Assembly (NCBI RefSeq): GCF_026013525.1
Contig: NZ_JAPDRA010000001.1
Span: 496,001-560,000, forward strand
Source: Sphingomonas canadensis
GTDB lineage: Bacteria > Pseudomonadota > Alphaproteobacteria > Sphingomonadales > Sphingomonadaceae
DNA length: 64,000 nucleotides
Reading direction: 5' to 3'
Numbering within the stretch: position 1 is the first letter of the stretch; each line of letters starts with the position of its first letter. A model generated the notes under the pieces. That model saw nothing but the letters and a program-made list of their open reading frames with translations. It did no database searches and was not told where the DNA came from. The position numbers and the translations under genes are program-made. Below are positions 35,572 to 44,194 of this stretch, piece after piece.

Positions 35572-36378
35572 ATGTCCAGTCCATCGTCTTCCGCCCCCAT
35601 CCGCGCCGGCATCGGCGGCTGGACGTTCGAGCCGTGGCGGGGGACCTTCTACCCCGCCGGGCTTTCCCAGAAGAAGGAGCTGGAATTCGCCAGCCGCGCG
35701 CTGACCGCGATCGAGATCAACGGCACCTATTACAGCAGCTTCGAGCCGCAGACCTTCGAGGGCTGGGCCGCCACGGTGCCCGACGGATTCGTCTTCGCGG
35801 TGAAGGCATCGCGATTCTGCACCAACCGCAAGGTGCTGGCGGACGCGGACGAATCGGTGGCGAAGTTCGTGGGGCAGGGCATCGTCGCGCTCGGCGACCG
35901 GCTGGGCCCGATCCTGTGGCAGTTCATGGCCACCAAGAAATTCGATGCGGCCGATTTCGGCGCATTCCTGAAGCTGTTGCCCGCATCGCATGAGGGTGTG
36001 GCGCTGCGCCATGCGATCCAGGTGCGCCACGAGAGCTTCCGCACGCCCGAATTCGTCGCGATGTGCCGCGATGCGGGTGCGGCGATCGTGTTCGCCGATT
36101 CGCCCGAATATCCCGCGATCGCGGATGTGACCGCCAGCTTCGTCTATGCCCGGCTGGAAAGCGGAAGCGACGATAATCCGCGCTGCTACCCCGATCCGGA
36201 TCTGGCGAAATGGGCCGAGGCGGCCAGGCTATGGGCGTCGGGCGGCGTTCCGGATGGTCTGCCCTATGTCGAAACCGCGCCCCCGCCGGCGATCCCGCGC
36301 GAGACCTTCATGTTCTTCATCCATGGCGGAAAGGTCCGTGCGCCCGCCGCGGCGCAGGCGTTGATTGCGCAACTTTGA
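35572..36378 (+). CDS. DUF72 family TIM-barrel protein (YecE-like)
   Basis: This 268-residue protein has the DUF72 signature: AGIGGWTFEPWRGTFYP at the start, then ALTAIEINGTYYS, FVFAVKASRF, LGPILWQF and the terminal MFFIHGGKVRAPAAAQAL. The family adopts a TIM barrel; function remains unproven. The ATG at 35572 fits family length. An in-frame ATG at 35536 adds 12 hydrophobic residues. It is divergent from the cupin gene. Confidence 0.88.
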   Translation: MSSPSSSAPIRAGIGGWTFEPWRGTFYPAGLSQKKELEFASRALTAIEINGTYYSSFEPQTFEGWAATVPDGFVFAVKASRFCTNRKVLADADESVAKFVGQGIVALGDRLGPILWQFMATKKFDAADFGAFLKLLPASHEGVALRHAIQVRHESFRTPEFVAMCRDAGAAIVFADSPEYPAIADVTASFVYARLESGSDDNPRCYPDPDLAKWAEAARLWASGGVPDGLPYVETAPPPAIPRETFMFFIHGGKVRAPAAAQALIAQL

Positions 36379-36474
36379 TGCCACTTCGTCAAAACACGTA
36401 GTTTCGCGGCTTGAAATCCATCCAAAATGGCGGACAACGGCATCAGTTGTGTAACAATATAACCTCGGGTCCTC

Positions 36475-37083
36475 ATGGCATCGTACAATCCGGAATTTTA
36501 TAGCGCCGGCGATCACGGCGGAAAGCTTGCTGCCATCGATCGATCGCTGCTGGTGGCGGAGTTCGACACGCGCGGGGTGATCCTTCACGCCAACGGCAAC
36601 TTCCTGACGGTCACCGGATATGATTCCGATGCGCTGGTCGGCCAGCATCATCGCATCCTGTGCGATCCCGAGTTCGCGAACAGCGCCGAATATGCCGCCT
36701 TCTGGCAGGAGCTGCGCGACGGCGAATTCCATTCCGGGGAGTGCCGCCGCATCGCGTGCGACGGGCAGGGGATCTGGCTGCAGGCCACCTATTCCCCGAT
36801 GTTCGGCCCTTCCGGCGAGGTGACCAAGATCGTCAAGATCGCGTCGGATATCACCCATGCGCGCACCCGCGAGGCGGAGGCGCGCGAGATGCTGGGCGAG
36901 ATCATGGGATCGATCGAGGATATCGCCAGCCGCATCAACATGCTGGCGCTGAACGCCCAGATCGAGGCCGCCCGCGCGGGCGAGGCCGGGCGCGGCTTCG
37001 CCGTCGTCGCGACCGAGGTGAAGCGGCTGGCCGCCGATACGCGCGCTGCCACGCTGCGCGCGGCCGAACTGGTCCGGCGCTGA
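36475..37083 (+). CDS. Short soluble PAS-chemoreceptor-like protein
   Basis: This 202-residue protein has no signal or membrane segment. Residues about 20-130 form a PAS domain ([21 protein letters not shown], then [27 protein letters not shown]). Residues about 140-200 match only the tip of a methyl-accepting signalling hairpin: [33 protein letters not shown]. Full receptors have several hundred residues of coiled coil; here the hairpin stops just after the tip. It may act on a CheA-like kinase or be a remnant. TATAAC (36458-36463) is a possible -10 just before the start. Confidence 0.85.
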   Translation: MASYNPEFYSAGDHGGKLAAIDRSLLVAEFDTRGVILHANGNFLTVTGYDSDALVGQHHRILCDPEFANSAEYAAFWQELRDGEFHSGECRRIACDGQGIWLQATYSPMFGPSGEVTKIVKIASDITHARTREAEAREMLGEIMGSIEDIASRINMLALNAQIEAARAGEAGRGFAVVATEVKRLAADTRAATLRAAELVRR

Positions 37084-37122
37084 AATCGGCCGCGGCGCTG
37101 GCCTGGCGAAACGGAAGCCGCT

Positions 37123-38241
37123 TTAGACGTCGTTCGCGGGCCGCGGCGGGCTTGGCTTGCGGGCCACCATCCGCTCGCCGTCGATCACGATCGGGCTGGC
37201 GACGCCCGGCAGCCCCTCCAGCGCCACGCGCATCCCGCGCGCGACCACCTGGGGATCGGCGAACACCTCGTCCAGCCGGTTGATCGGCCCGGCGGGCACG
37301 CCCTGGGCCTCCAGCGCCTCGTAGAGATCGGCCTTGGCCCAGCCGCCGATCGCCTCCTGCAGCAGCGCGGCGAGCTCGGGCCGGTTGGTCACCCGTCCCG
37401 GATTGGTCGCGAAGCGCGGGTCCCCGGCCAGCGGCAGGCCCAGCACCGCGCAGAGCCTGCGGAACTGCCCGTCATTGCCCACCGCGATGATCAGCTCGCC
37501 GTCGCGCGCCGAAAATACCTGATAGGGCGCCAGATTGGCGTGGCCGTTGCCCATCCGGTGCGGCACCTTGCCCGAAGCCATCCAGTTCAGCGCCTGGTTG
37601 GCGAGCACGGCGACCTGGGTGTCGAGCAGCGCCATGTCGATATGCGCGCCGCTGCCGGTCGCGTCGCGCTGGCGCAGCGCCGCCAGGATCGCCACCGCCG
37701 AATAGACGCCGGTGAAGATGTCGGCATAGGCGATGCCCGCCTTCTGCGGCGGCCCGTCCGGCTCGCCGGTCAGCGACATGAAGCCGCCCATCCCCTGGAC
37801 GATGAAGTCATATCCCGCGCGATGGGCGTAGGGGCCGGTCTGGCCGAAGCCGGTGATCGAGCAGATCACCAGCCGCGGGTTCAGCGCGCGCAGGCTGGCG
37901 GGATCGAGCCCGTATTTCACCAGCCCGCCGACCTTGTAGTTCTCGATTACCACATCCGATTGCGCGGCCAGCTCGCGGATTCGCGCCTGGCCCTCCGTGG
38001 TGGTCAGGTCCACGGCGATGCTGCGCTTGCCGCGGTTGCACGAATGGTAATAGGCCGCGTCCAGGTTCGCGCCGTCCGGCCCGATCAGGAACGGCGGCCC
38101 CCAGTGCCGGGTGTCGTCGCCCTCGCCCGGGCGCTCCACCTTGATCACTTCGGCGCCCAGATCGGCGAGCAACTGGCCGCACCAGGGGCCGGCCAGGATT
38201 CGCGCCAGCTCCAGGACGCGGATGCCCTCCAGCGGCCGCAT
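37123..38241 (-). CDS. CaiB/BaiF-family (class III) CoA-transferase
   Basis: This 372-residue protein opens PLEGIRVLELARILAGPWCGQLLADLGAEVIKVERPGEGDDTR, the family signature. The likely catalytic Asp is in KAGIAYADIFTGVYSA. It moves CoA between acids such as succinyl- and dicarboxyl-CoA. Its start overlaps the stop of the glutaryl-CoA dehydrogenase gene by one base. A dicarboxyl (glutarate) CoA-transferase like mammalian SUGCT is therefore the best guess. Confidence 0.88.
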   Translation of the reverse strand: MRPLEGIRVLELARILAGPWCGQLLADLGAEVIKVERPGEGDDTRHWGPPFLIGPDGANLDAAYYHSCNRGKRSIAVDLTTTEGQARIRELAAQSDVVIENYKVGGLVKYGLDPASLRALNPRLVICSITGFGQTGPYAHRAGYDFIVQGMGGFMSLTGEPDGPPQKAGIAYADIFTGVYSAVAILAALRQRDATGSGAHIDMALLDTQVAVLANQALNWMASGKVPHRMGNGHANLAPYQVFSARDGELIIAVGNDGQFRRLCAVLGLPLAGDPRFATNPGRVTNRPELAALLQEAIGGWAKADLYEALEAQGVPAGPINRLDEVFADPQVVARGMRVALEGLPGVASPIVIDGERMVARKPSPPRPANDV

Positions 38242-39425
38242 CAGAAGGCGGCGATGCCCGTGATCGCGCGTCCCAGGATCAGCCCATGCACGTCATGCGT
38301 GCCCTCATAGGTGTTCACGGTTTCCAGGTTGATCGCGTGGCGCATCACATGGAATTCGGCGGAAATGCCGTTGCCGCCATGCATGTCGCGCGCGACGCGG
38401 GCGATATCCAGCGCCTTGCCGCAGTTGTTGCGCTTGATGATGCTGATCGTGTCGGGCGCCAGCGTGCCCGCGTCGAACATCCGCCCCGCCTGCAGCGCCG
38501 CCTGCAGGCCCAGCGCGATCTCGGTCTGCATGTTCGCCAGCTTGAGCTGGACGAGCTGGTTGGCGGCCAGCGGCCTGCCGAACTGGGCGCGATCCAGCGT
38601 ATATTGGCGCGCCGCGTGGAAACAGGCCTCGGCCGCGCCCATCGCGCCCCAGGCGATGCCGTAGCGCGCCCGGTTGAGGCAGCCGAACGGCCCCTTCAGC
38701 CCCTGAACCTCGGGCAGCAGCGCATCGTCGGGCACCTCCACGCCGTCCATCACGATCTCGCCGGTGATCGACGCGCGCAGGCTCAGCTTGCCTTCGATCT
38801 TGGGGGTCGAAAGCCCCTTCATCCCGCGTTCGAGCACGAATCCCTTGATCCCGCCGCCATGCGCCGCGCTCTTCGCCCAGACGACCATCACGTCGGCGAT
38901 CGGCGAATTGGTGATCCACATCTTCGATCCGGTCAGCCGGTATCCGCCGTCGATCTTCTCGGCGCGGGTGCGCATGCTGCCGGGGTCCGATCCGGCATCC
39001 GGCTCGGTCAGCCCGAAACAGCCGACCCATTCGCCGGTGGCGAGCCTGGGCAGATACTTCCGCTTCTGCTCCTCGGTGCCATAGGCGTGGATCGGATGCA
39101 TCACGAGCGAGCTCTGCACGCTCATCGCAGAACGATAGCCCGAATCGACACGCTCCACCTCGCGCGCGACCAGGCCATAGGACACATAGCCCAGCCCGGC
39201 GCCGCCATAGGTTTCCGGGATCGTCGCGCCCAGCAGGCCAAGCGCGCCCATCTCCGACATGATCTCGCGGTCGAACCGTTCCTCCAGAAAGGCGCTGGTG
39301 ACGCGCGGCAGCAGCTCGCCCTGCGCGTAATCGCGCGCGGCGTCGCGCACCATCCGCTCTTCGTCGGTAAGCTGCGCGTCGAGCGCGAACGGGTCCTGCC
39401 AGTCGAACCGGCCCATCTCAGCCAT
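38241..39425 (-). CDS. gcdH: Acyl-CoA dehydrogenase, probably glutaryl-CoA dehydrogenase
   Basis: This 394-residue FAD-dependent enzyme belongs to the GCDH subgroup of acyl-CoA dehydrogenases, which oxidise and decarboxylate glutaryl-CoA to crotonyl-CoA in lysine/tryptophan breakdown. Indicators are [19 protein letters not shown], with the glutaryl-binding Arg, [14 protein letters not shown], and the catalytic Glu in [21 protein letters not shown]. It is the first gene of a pair with the CoA-transferase, which could activate glutarate for it. Confidence 0.9.
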   Translation of the reverse strand: MAEMGRFDWQDPFALDAQLTDEERMVRDAARDYAQGELLPRVTSAFLEERFDREIMSEMGALGLLGATIPETYGGAGLGYVSYGLVAREVERVDSGYRSAMSVQSSLVMHPIHAYGTEEQKRKYLPRLATGEWVGCFGLTEPDAGSDPGSMRTRAEKIDGGYRLTGSKMWITNSPIADVMVVWAKSAAHGGGIKGFVLERGMKGLSTPKIEGKLSLRASITGEIVMDGVEVPDDALLPEVQGLKGPFGCLNRARYGIAWGAMGAAEACFHAARQYTLDRAQFGRPLAANQLVQLKLANMQTEIALGLQAALQAGRMFDAGTLAPDTISIIKRNNCGKALDIARVARDMHGGNGISAEFHVMRHAINLETVNTYEGTHDVHGLILGRAITGIAAF

Positions 39426-39442
39426 TCTGCCCTCTCATGTCG

Positions 39443-40273
39443 TCATCGTGGCGTTTCGGGAGTTGCCATGGCCGCCGCCTCGATGCGGCGCAAGGCTTCG
39501 CGGGCGGCGACATAGCGGCGCGCGGCGTCAAGCCAGCTCGCGGCGGCACCGGCGCCCGGCATGTGCGCGATCTCTGCCAGCGCCGCCTCCACCTGGCCCT
39601 CGTCCAGCGCGCGGCGGGCGCGGCGCAGCCGGTCGGCGGGGCGGGGGCTGGGCGAATCGGACTGGCGCAGCACCACCAGATCGCCGATCAGCCGCCGCAT
39701 TCCCGCCAGCCAGCCCTCGCCCGGCGCGCTCGAAAGCCGCGGCGCGATCGTTTCCAGCGCCAGCCGCAGATCTTCCAGCGTCACGGGCTGGGCGGCCGCC
39801 TGCGCCAGCGTCGCCACCGCATCCCCCTCCGTCTCGCCGAAGCGGCGGCGGAGCTGGATTTCCAGCGGGCCGAGCGGCAGGCCGCGCTCGATCGCGCGCC
39901 GCACCGACGCGGCCAGCAACAGCCGTTCGGCCTGGGTCGCCTTGCTCTCGGCAGTGCGCGCGCCCTCGTCGGCCTCGCGCAGGCGCGTTTCGATCCGGTC
40001 GAGCCTGCCGGCAAGCTCGGTCTCGCGCGCCGAAAGCGTGGCGACGTCGGTCGCGGCCGGCAGCACGGGCGAAGGCGCGGCGTGCGGCTGAGTCGCGGGT
40101 GCGGCCACTGCCGGCGCCGGGGGCGGCGGCGGCGCCGGGCGCAGCCCCAGCATCCAGGCGGCCCCGCCCATGGCGGCAGCCCCGGCGACGAAGGCGAGCA
40201 CGCCAACGGTGACGCCGCTGCCCGGGCGTGCGGCGCGCCGCGCCGGTTCGAGAGGCTCGTCATCGGCGGTCAT
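39443..40273 (-). CDS. Mitofilin/Mic60-like inner-membrane protein
   Basis: This 276-residue protein has one N-terminal transmembrane helix (VTVGVLAFVAGAAAMGGAAW, about 21-42), a Pro/Ala spacer, a coiled-coil stretch (about 78-125) and a C-terminal helical domain with RRALDEGQVEAALAEIAHMPG. This layout and its place directly after hemC-hemD match the alphaproteobacterial mitofilin (COG4223), the relative of mitochondrial Mic60. It is shorter than many homologues. Function is inferred from architecture and context. Confidence 0.72.
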   Translation of the reverse strand: MTADDEPLEPARRAARPGSGVTVGVLAFVAGAAAMGGAAWMLGLRPAPPPPPAPAVAAPATQPHAAPSPVLPAATDVATLSARETELAGRLDRIETRLREADEGARTAESKATQAERLLLAASVRRAIERGLPLGPLEIQLRRRFGETEGDAVATLAQAAAQPVTLEDLRLALETIAPRLSSAPGEGWLAGMRRLIGDLVVLRQSDSPSPRPADRLRRARRALDEGQVEAALAEIAHMPGAGAAASWLDAARRYVAAREALRRIEAAAMATPETPR

Positions 40274-40304
40274 GCAGGCCCTTATGGCGCCCCCGCGGCG
40301 GGGG

Positions 40305-40979
40305 TCAATCGGCGAGCGAGACGGCCGCCTCCACCAATGCCTCCGCCGTCATCACGGGCGGCACGAGAATGCGTTCCCAGCCGGTCCCGGCGGCGGCGGC
40401 GGCCCGATCGCTGACCGCGACCAGCGCGATCGATTCGCGCGCCAGCCCCTCGCGCACGGCGATTTCCCCAAGCAGCGCGGCGGCGCGAGGCGACTGGACG
40501 ATGGCGACGCTTCCCGCCAGCGCGGCGGCCTCCTCGGGCGCTATTCGCCGCGGGTCGCTGGCGTAGACGGTGATCGCCGACGCCACGATCCCGCCCGGCT
40601 CCACGCTGCGTTCGCGCCCCGCCAGGTGTAGCGCGTGCCGCACGCCCGCGGCGCCGGCCCCGGCGATCAGTTCAGCGGCCCCGGCGCTGCCCGTCATCGC
40701 CACTGAAAAGCCTGCGCTCCGCGCTGCCGCCGCTGTCGCCTCGCCCACGGCATAGACCGGTAGCGCGGCCAGCTTCGCCAGCCCGGCGCCGCCGCGGCGC
40801 AGTGCGTTGGCGCTGGTCAGGATCAGCGCGTCGAAGCCCGCGGGATCGGGCGCCTGCCATGCCACGGGCACAACCTCGAACAGCGGCAGCCGGATCGCGT
40901 GCCGCCCCCGCGCCGCGATCGCATCGGCGGTCGCGCGGTTGCCGGGCTCGGGCCGCAGCACCGCGATCGGCCGGCTCAC
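40305..40979 (-). CDS. hemD: Uroporphyrinogen-III synthase
   Basis: HemD cyclises hydroxymethylbilane to uroporphyrinogen III. It has 224 residues from a GTG at 40979. The family is poorly conserved, but RPIAVLRPEPGNRATADAIAARG, FDALILTSANALR and the C-terminal VAVSDRAAAAA fit. It lies directly downstream of hemC, 10 bp apart, and upstream of the mitofilin-like gene. Confidence 0.88.
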   Translation of the reverse strand: MSRPIAVLRPEPGNRATADAIAARGRHAIRLPLFEVVPVAWQAPDPAGFDALILTSANALRRGGAGLAKLAALPVYAVGEATAAAARSAGFSVAMTGSAGAAELIAGAGAAGVRHALHLAGRERSVEPGGIVASAITVYASDPRRIAPEEAAALAGSVAIVQSPRAAALLGEIAVREGLARESIALVAVSDRAAAAAGTGWERILVPPVMTAEALVEAAVSLAD

Positions 40980-40989
40980 GCCCGCGCCT

Positions 40990-41901
40990 TCATGCCGCGA
41001 ACAGCCGCCGCACCTCCGGCGGGGCGCGGTCCAGCAGGTCGCGGGCGATGGCGCGGGGCAGCTCCGGATCGCCCGGTGCGCCGGCTTCCTGCGTATGGAC
41101 ATGGCCCGTGCCGTCCTCGCTCAACAGCTCGGCCCGCAGCGTCAGCACCGCGCCCTCGATCGTCGCCAGCGCGCCCACCGGGGAATGGCATCCGGCCTTC
41201 AGTGCCGCGAGAAGCCCGCGCTCGGCGCTGACACAGGCATGGGTGGCCGGATCGCCGATCGCGGCGATCAGCCCCAGCGCGCGATCGTCGCCGGCATGCG
41301 CCTCGATCCCCACCGCGCCCTGGGCGGGGGCTGGCAGCATCGTCTCGACGGGCACCGGATGCCCCACGTCGCGCCCCAGCCGCGCCAGCCCCGCCGCGGC
41401 GAGCAGCGTCGCTTCGGCCTCGCCAGCCGCCAGCTTGGCGATGCGCGTGTCCACATTGCCGCGGAACAGCACGATGTTCAGGTCCGGCCGCAGCCGCCGG
41501 AGCTGCGCGGCGCGGCGCGGCGAACTGGTGCCCACGCGCGCGCCCCGGGGCAGCGCCGCCACGCTTTCGGCGCCCAGGATGCGATCGCGCACATCGGCGC
41601 GCGGCAGCATCGCGGCGATCACGATTCCCGTGGGGCGAAAGGTCTCGACATCCTTCATCGAATGCACCGCGCAATCGATCCCGCCGTCCATCAGCGCGCC
41701 GTCCAGCTCCTTGGTCCACAAGGCCTTGCCGCCGATATCGGCCAGCGCGCGATCCTGCACGCGATCGCCGGTGGTGCGCACGGTGACGATCTCCACCGCC
41801 TCCGGCGCCCAGCCGTGCGTGGCGATCAGCGCATCGCGCACCATATTGGCCTGGACGAGTGCGAGCGGCGATCCGCGCGTGCCGATACGAAAGGGCTTCA
41901 T
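40990..41901 (-). CDS. hemC: Hydroxymethylbilane synthase (porphobilinogen deaminase)
   Basis: HemC joins four porphobilinogens into hydroxymethylbilane using a dipyrromethane cofactor. It has 303 residues. The cofactor-bearing Cys238 is in KAGCHSPVG. GTRGSPLALVQA, HSMKDVETFRPTGI, GTSSPRRAAQLRRLRPDL and RGNVDTR are conserved. It is divergent from tsaD with 37 bp between starts, and it heads hemC-hemD-mitofilin. Confidence 0.96.
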   Translation of the reverse strand: MKPFRIGTRGSPLALVQANMVRDALIATHGWAPEAVEIVTVRTTGDRVQDRALADIGGKALWTKELDGALMDGGIDCAVHSMKDVETFRPTGIVIAAMLPRADVRDRILGAESVAALPRGARVGTSSPRRAAQLRRLRPDLNIVLFRGNVDTRIAKLAAGEAEATLLAAAGLARLGRDVGHPVPVETMLPAPAQGAVGIEAHAGDDRALGLIAAIGDPATHACVSAERGLLAALKAGCHSPVGALATIEGAVLTLRAELLSEDGTGHVHTQEAGAPGDPELPRAIARDLLDRAPPEVRRLFAA

Positions 41902-41938
41902 GGCTTGTGCTAATGGGCCATCGGCCTAGAGGGATGCA

Positions 41939-42961
41939 ATGGCGCTGATCCTGGGGCTTGAATCGAGTTGCGACGAGACCGCCGCCGCGCTGGTGAGTTG
42001 CGCGCGCGAGGTGCGGGCGCACCGCCTGGCCCGGCAGGAGGCGCAGCATCGGCCCTATGGCGGCGTGGTGCCGGAAATCGCGGCGCGCGCGCATGTGGAG
42101 GCGCTGGGGCCGCTGGTGGAGGCCGCGCTGGCCGACGCCGGGGTTTCGCTGAACGATGTCGATGCGATCGCCGCAACGGCCGGCCCTGGGCTGATCGGCG
42201 GGGTGATGGTGGGGCTGGTGACGGGCAAGGCGCTGGCGCTCGCGGCGGGCAAGCCGCTGATCGCGGTCAACCATCTGGAGGGGCACGCGCTGTCGCCGCG
42301 GCTGGCCGATCCGGATCTCGGATTCCCCTATCTGCTGCTGCTCGTATCGGGCGGGCATTGCCAGTTGCTGCTGGTGGAGGGCGTGGGCGCCTATCGCCGC
42401 CTGGCCACCACCATCGACGACGCGGCGGGCGAGGCGTTCGACAAGACCGCCAAGATGCTCGGCCTCGGCTTTCCCGGCGGCCCGGCAGTGGAGGAGGCCG
42501 CGTCACGCGGAACGCCGCGTATCCCGTTGCCGCGCCCGCTGGTCGGTTCGGGCGAGCCGCATTTCAGTTTCGCCGGGCTCAAGAGTGCGGTGGCGCGGAT
42601 CGCGAACGATTATCCGCCGGAGGATGTCGCCGCGTCGTTCCAGCAGGCGGTGGTCGATTGCCTGATCGATCGCACGCGCATCGCGCTGGGCAAGGTGAAG
42701 GTGCTGGCGCTGGTCGTCGCGGGCGGCGTGGCGGCGAACCGGGCGGTGCGCGGCGCGCTTCAGGAGCTGGCGGCGGAGCAGGGCGTGCGCTTCGTAGCGC
42801 CGCCGCTGTGGCTGTGTACCGATAACGCAGCGATGATCGCCTGGGCGGGGGCGGAGCGGTTCGCAGCCGGGTTCAGCGATCCGCTCGACGTGCCCGCCCG
42901 CGCGCGCTGGCCGCTCGATCCCGACGCGGAGAAGGTGCGCGGCGCCGGAGTGAAGGCATGA
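41939..42961 (+). CDS. tsaD: tRNA N6-threonylcarbamoyladenosine transferase TsaD
   Basis: TsaD transfers threonylcarbamoyl to A37 of ANN-decoding tRNAs, working with TsaB and TsaE. It has 340 residues. The metal site is HLEGH at 112-116. [25 protein letters not shown] and [12 protein letters not shown] are diagnostic. GAGGG lies five bases before the ATG. gpsA follows after 10 bp, and hemC diverges upstream, a conserved alphaproteobacterial arrangement. Confidence 0.96.
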   Translation: MALILGLESSCDETAAALVSCAREVRAHRLARQEAQHRPYGGVVPEIAARAHVEALGPLVEAALADAGVSLNDVDAIAATAGPGLIGGVMVGLVTGKALALAAGKPLIAVNHLEGHALSPRLADPDLGFPYLLLLVSGGHCQLLLVEGVGAYRRLATTIDDAAGEAFDKTAKMLGLGFPGGPAVEEAASRGTPRIPLPRPLVGSGEPHFSFAGLKSAVARIANDYPPEDVAASFQQAVVDCLIDRTRIALGKVKVLALVVAGGVAANRAVRGALQELAAEQGVRFVAPPLWLCTDNAAMIAWAGAERFAAGFSDPLDVPARARWPLDPDAEKVRGAGVKA

Positions 42962-42971
42962 GGATCACGCG

Positions 42972-43949
42972 ATGCGGATAGGAGTGATCGGCGGCGGCGC
43001 CTGGGGCACCGCGCTTGCGGCGGTGGCGGCGCGGGGCGGGCAATCCGTGCTGCTCTGGGCACGCGAGTCGGAGGTGGTGGCGGCGATCAACGCGGGCCAG
43101 GGCAATCCCCAGTTCCTGCCGGGCGTGCCGCTGCCCGCTTCGATCCGCGCGACCGGCGATCTGGACGCGCTGGCCGGGGTCGAAGCCGCGCTGGTGGTTC
43201 CCCCGGCGCAGCACGTCCGCGCCGTGCTGTCCGCTGCGCCGCTAGCCGATGTGCCGCTGGTGCTCTGTGCCAAGGGGATCGAGGCGGGCACGCGGCTGCT
43301 GGTGGGCGAGGTCGCGCGCCAGGTGCATCCGGCGGCGCCCAGCGCGGTGCTTTCCGGCCCCACCTTCGCGCATGAGGTGGCGAAGGGGCTGCCGACCGCA
43401 GTCACGCTGGCGTGCGAGGACGAAGGGCTGCGCGCCCGGCTGGCCGCGCGGCTCGCCGGGCCGGGCTTCCGCATCTATGGTTCGTCCGACGTCGTCGGGG
43501 CGGAGATCGGCGGGGCGGTGAAGAACGTCCTCGCCATCGCCTGCGGCGTGGTGGAGGGCGCGGGGCTGGGGCAGAATGCGCGCGCCGCGCTGATCGCGCG
43601 CGGCTTTGCCGAAATGACGCGCTTCGGCGTCGCCCGCGGTGCCCAGCCGGAGACGCTGGCCGGGCTTTCGGGCCTGGGCGATCTGGTACTCACCTGCTCG
43701 TCCACCAGCTCCCGCAACTTCTCGCTCGGCATCGGGCTCGGTCAGGGCCGCAGCGCGGCCGAGATGCTCGCCAACCGCACCACCGTGGCGGAGGGCGCCT
43801 TTACCGCCCCAGTGCTGCGCGAGGCGGCGGCGGAGGCGGGGGTGGACATGCCGGTGACGCAGGCGGTCTGCGCGCTGCTGGAGGGCGCGGCGCTGCGCAC
43901 CGTGGTAGAGGCGCTGCTCGCGCGCCCGCTGCGCGAGGAAGGTGCGTGA
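42972..43949 (+). CDS. gpsA: Glycerol-3-phosphate dehydrogenase [NAD(P)+]
   Basis: GpsA reduces dihydroxyacetone phosphate to sn-glycerol-3-phosphate for phospholipid synthesis. It has 325 residues. The NAD fold GVIGGGAWGTALA is at the N-terminus. LSGPTFAHEVAKGLPTAV, the catalytic-lysine region GGAVKNVLAIACG, and SGLGDLVLTCSSTSSRNFSLG are present. It starts 10 bp after tsaD with GAGGATC upstream. Confidence 0.96.
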   Translation: MRIGVIGGGAWGTALAAVAARGGQSVLLWARESEVVAAINAGQGNPQFLPGVPLPASIRATGDLDALAGVEAALVVPPAQHVRAVLSAAPLADVPLVLCAKGIEAGTRLLVGEVARQVHPAAPSAVLSGPTFAHEVAKGLPTAVTLACEDEGLRARLAARLAGPGFRIYGSSDVVGAEIGGAVKNVLAIACGVVEGAGLGQNARAALIARGFAEMTRFGVARGAQPETLAGLSGLGDLVLTCSSTSSRNFSLGIGLGQGRSAAEMLANRTTVAEGAFTAPVLREAAAEAGVDMPVTQAVCALLEGAALRTVVEALLARPLREEGA

Positions 43950-43995
43950 GACGGGCGGCAGCGACGGCCGGGCCGAACGCTACCCGGCCCGGCGT

Positions 43996-44157
43996 CTAGA
44001 AATCGACCGCGATGCCCTTCAGCTCCCAATCGCCATAGCGGGTGGGATCCTGCCCCAGCGGATCGTCGTCGCGCGGGCGCACCGCCTCCGGCTCGGGCAC
44101 GGGCGGGCTCGGCGACAGATATTCCGGCGGTTTTACGTGTTCGGGGCGCTTGCCCAT
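43996..44157 (-). CDS. DUF1674 protein (SDHAF4-like succinate dehydrogenase assembly factor)
   Basis: This 53-residue protein ends with the DUF1674 hallmark GQDPTRYGDWELKGIAVDF; the rest is Pro/Arg-rich. The mitochondrial relative SDHAF4 protects flavinylated SdhA during complex II assembly, and a similar bacterial role is inferred. I used the ATG at 44157 for spacing to AGAGG; the adjacent ATG at 44160 is equally possible. It diverges from rsmB and converges on gpsA. Confidence 0.85.
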   Translation of the reverse strand: MGKRPEHVKPPEYLSPSPPVPEPEAVRPRDDDPLGQDPTRYGDWELKGIAVDF

Positions 44158-44194
44158 CATTGCCTCTTGCGCTGTTGCCCTCCAAATCGGCGCG

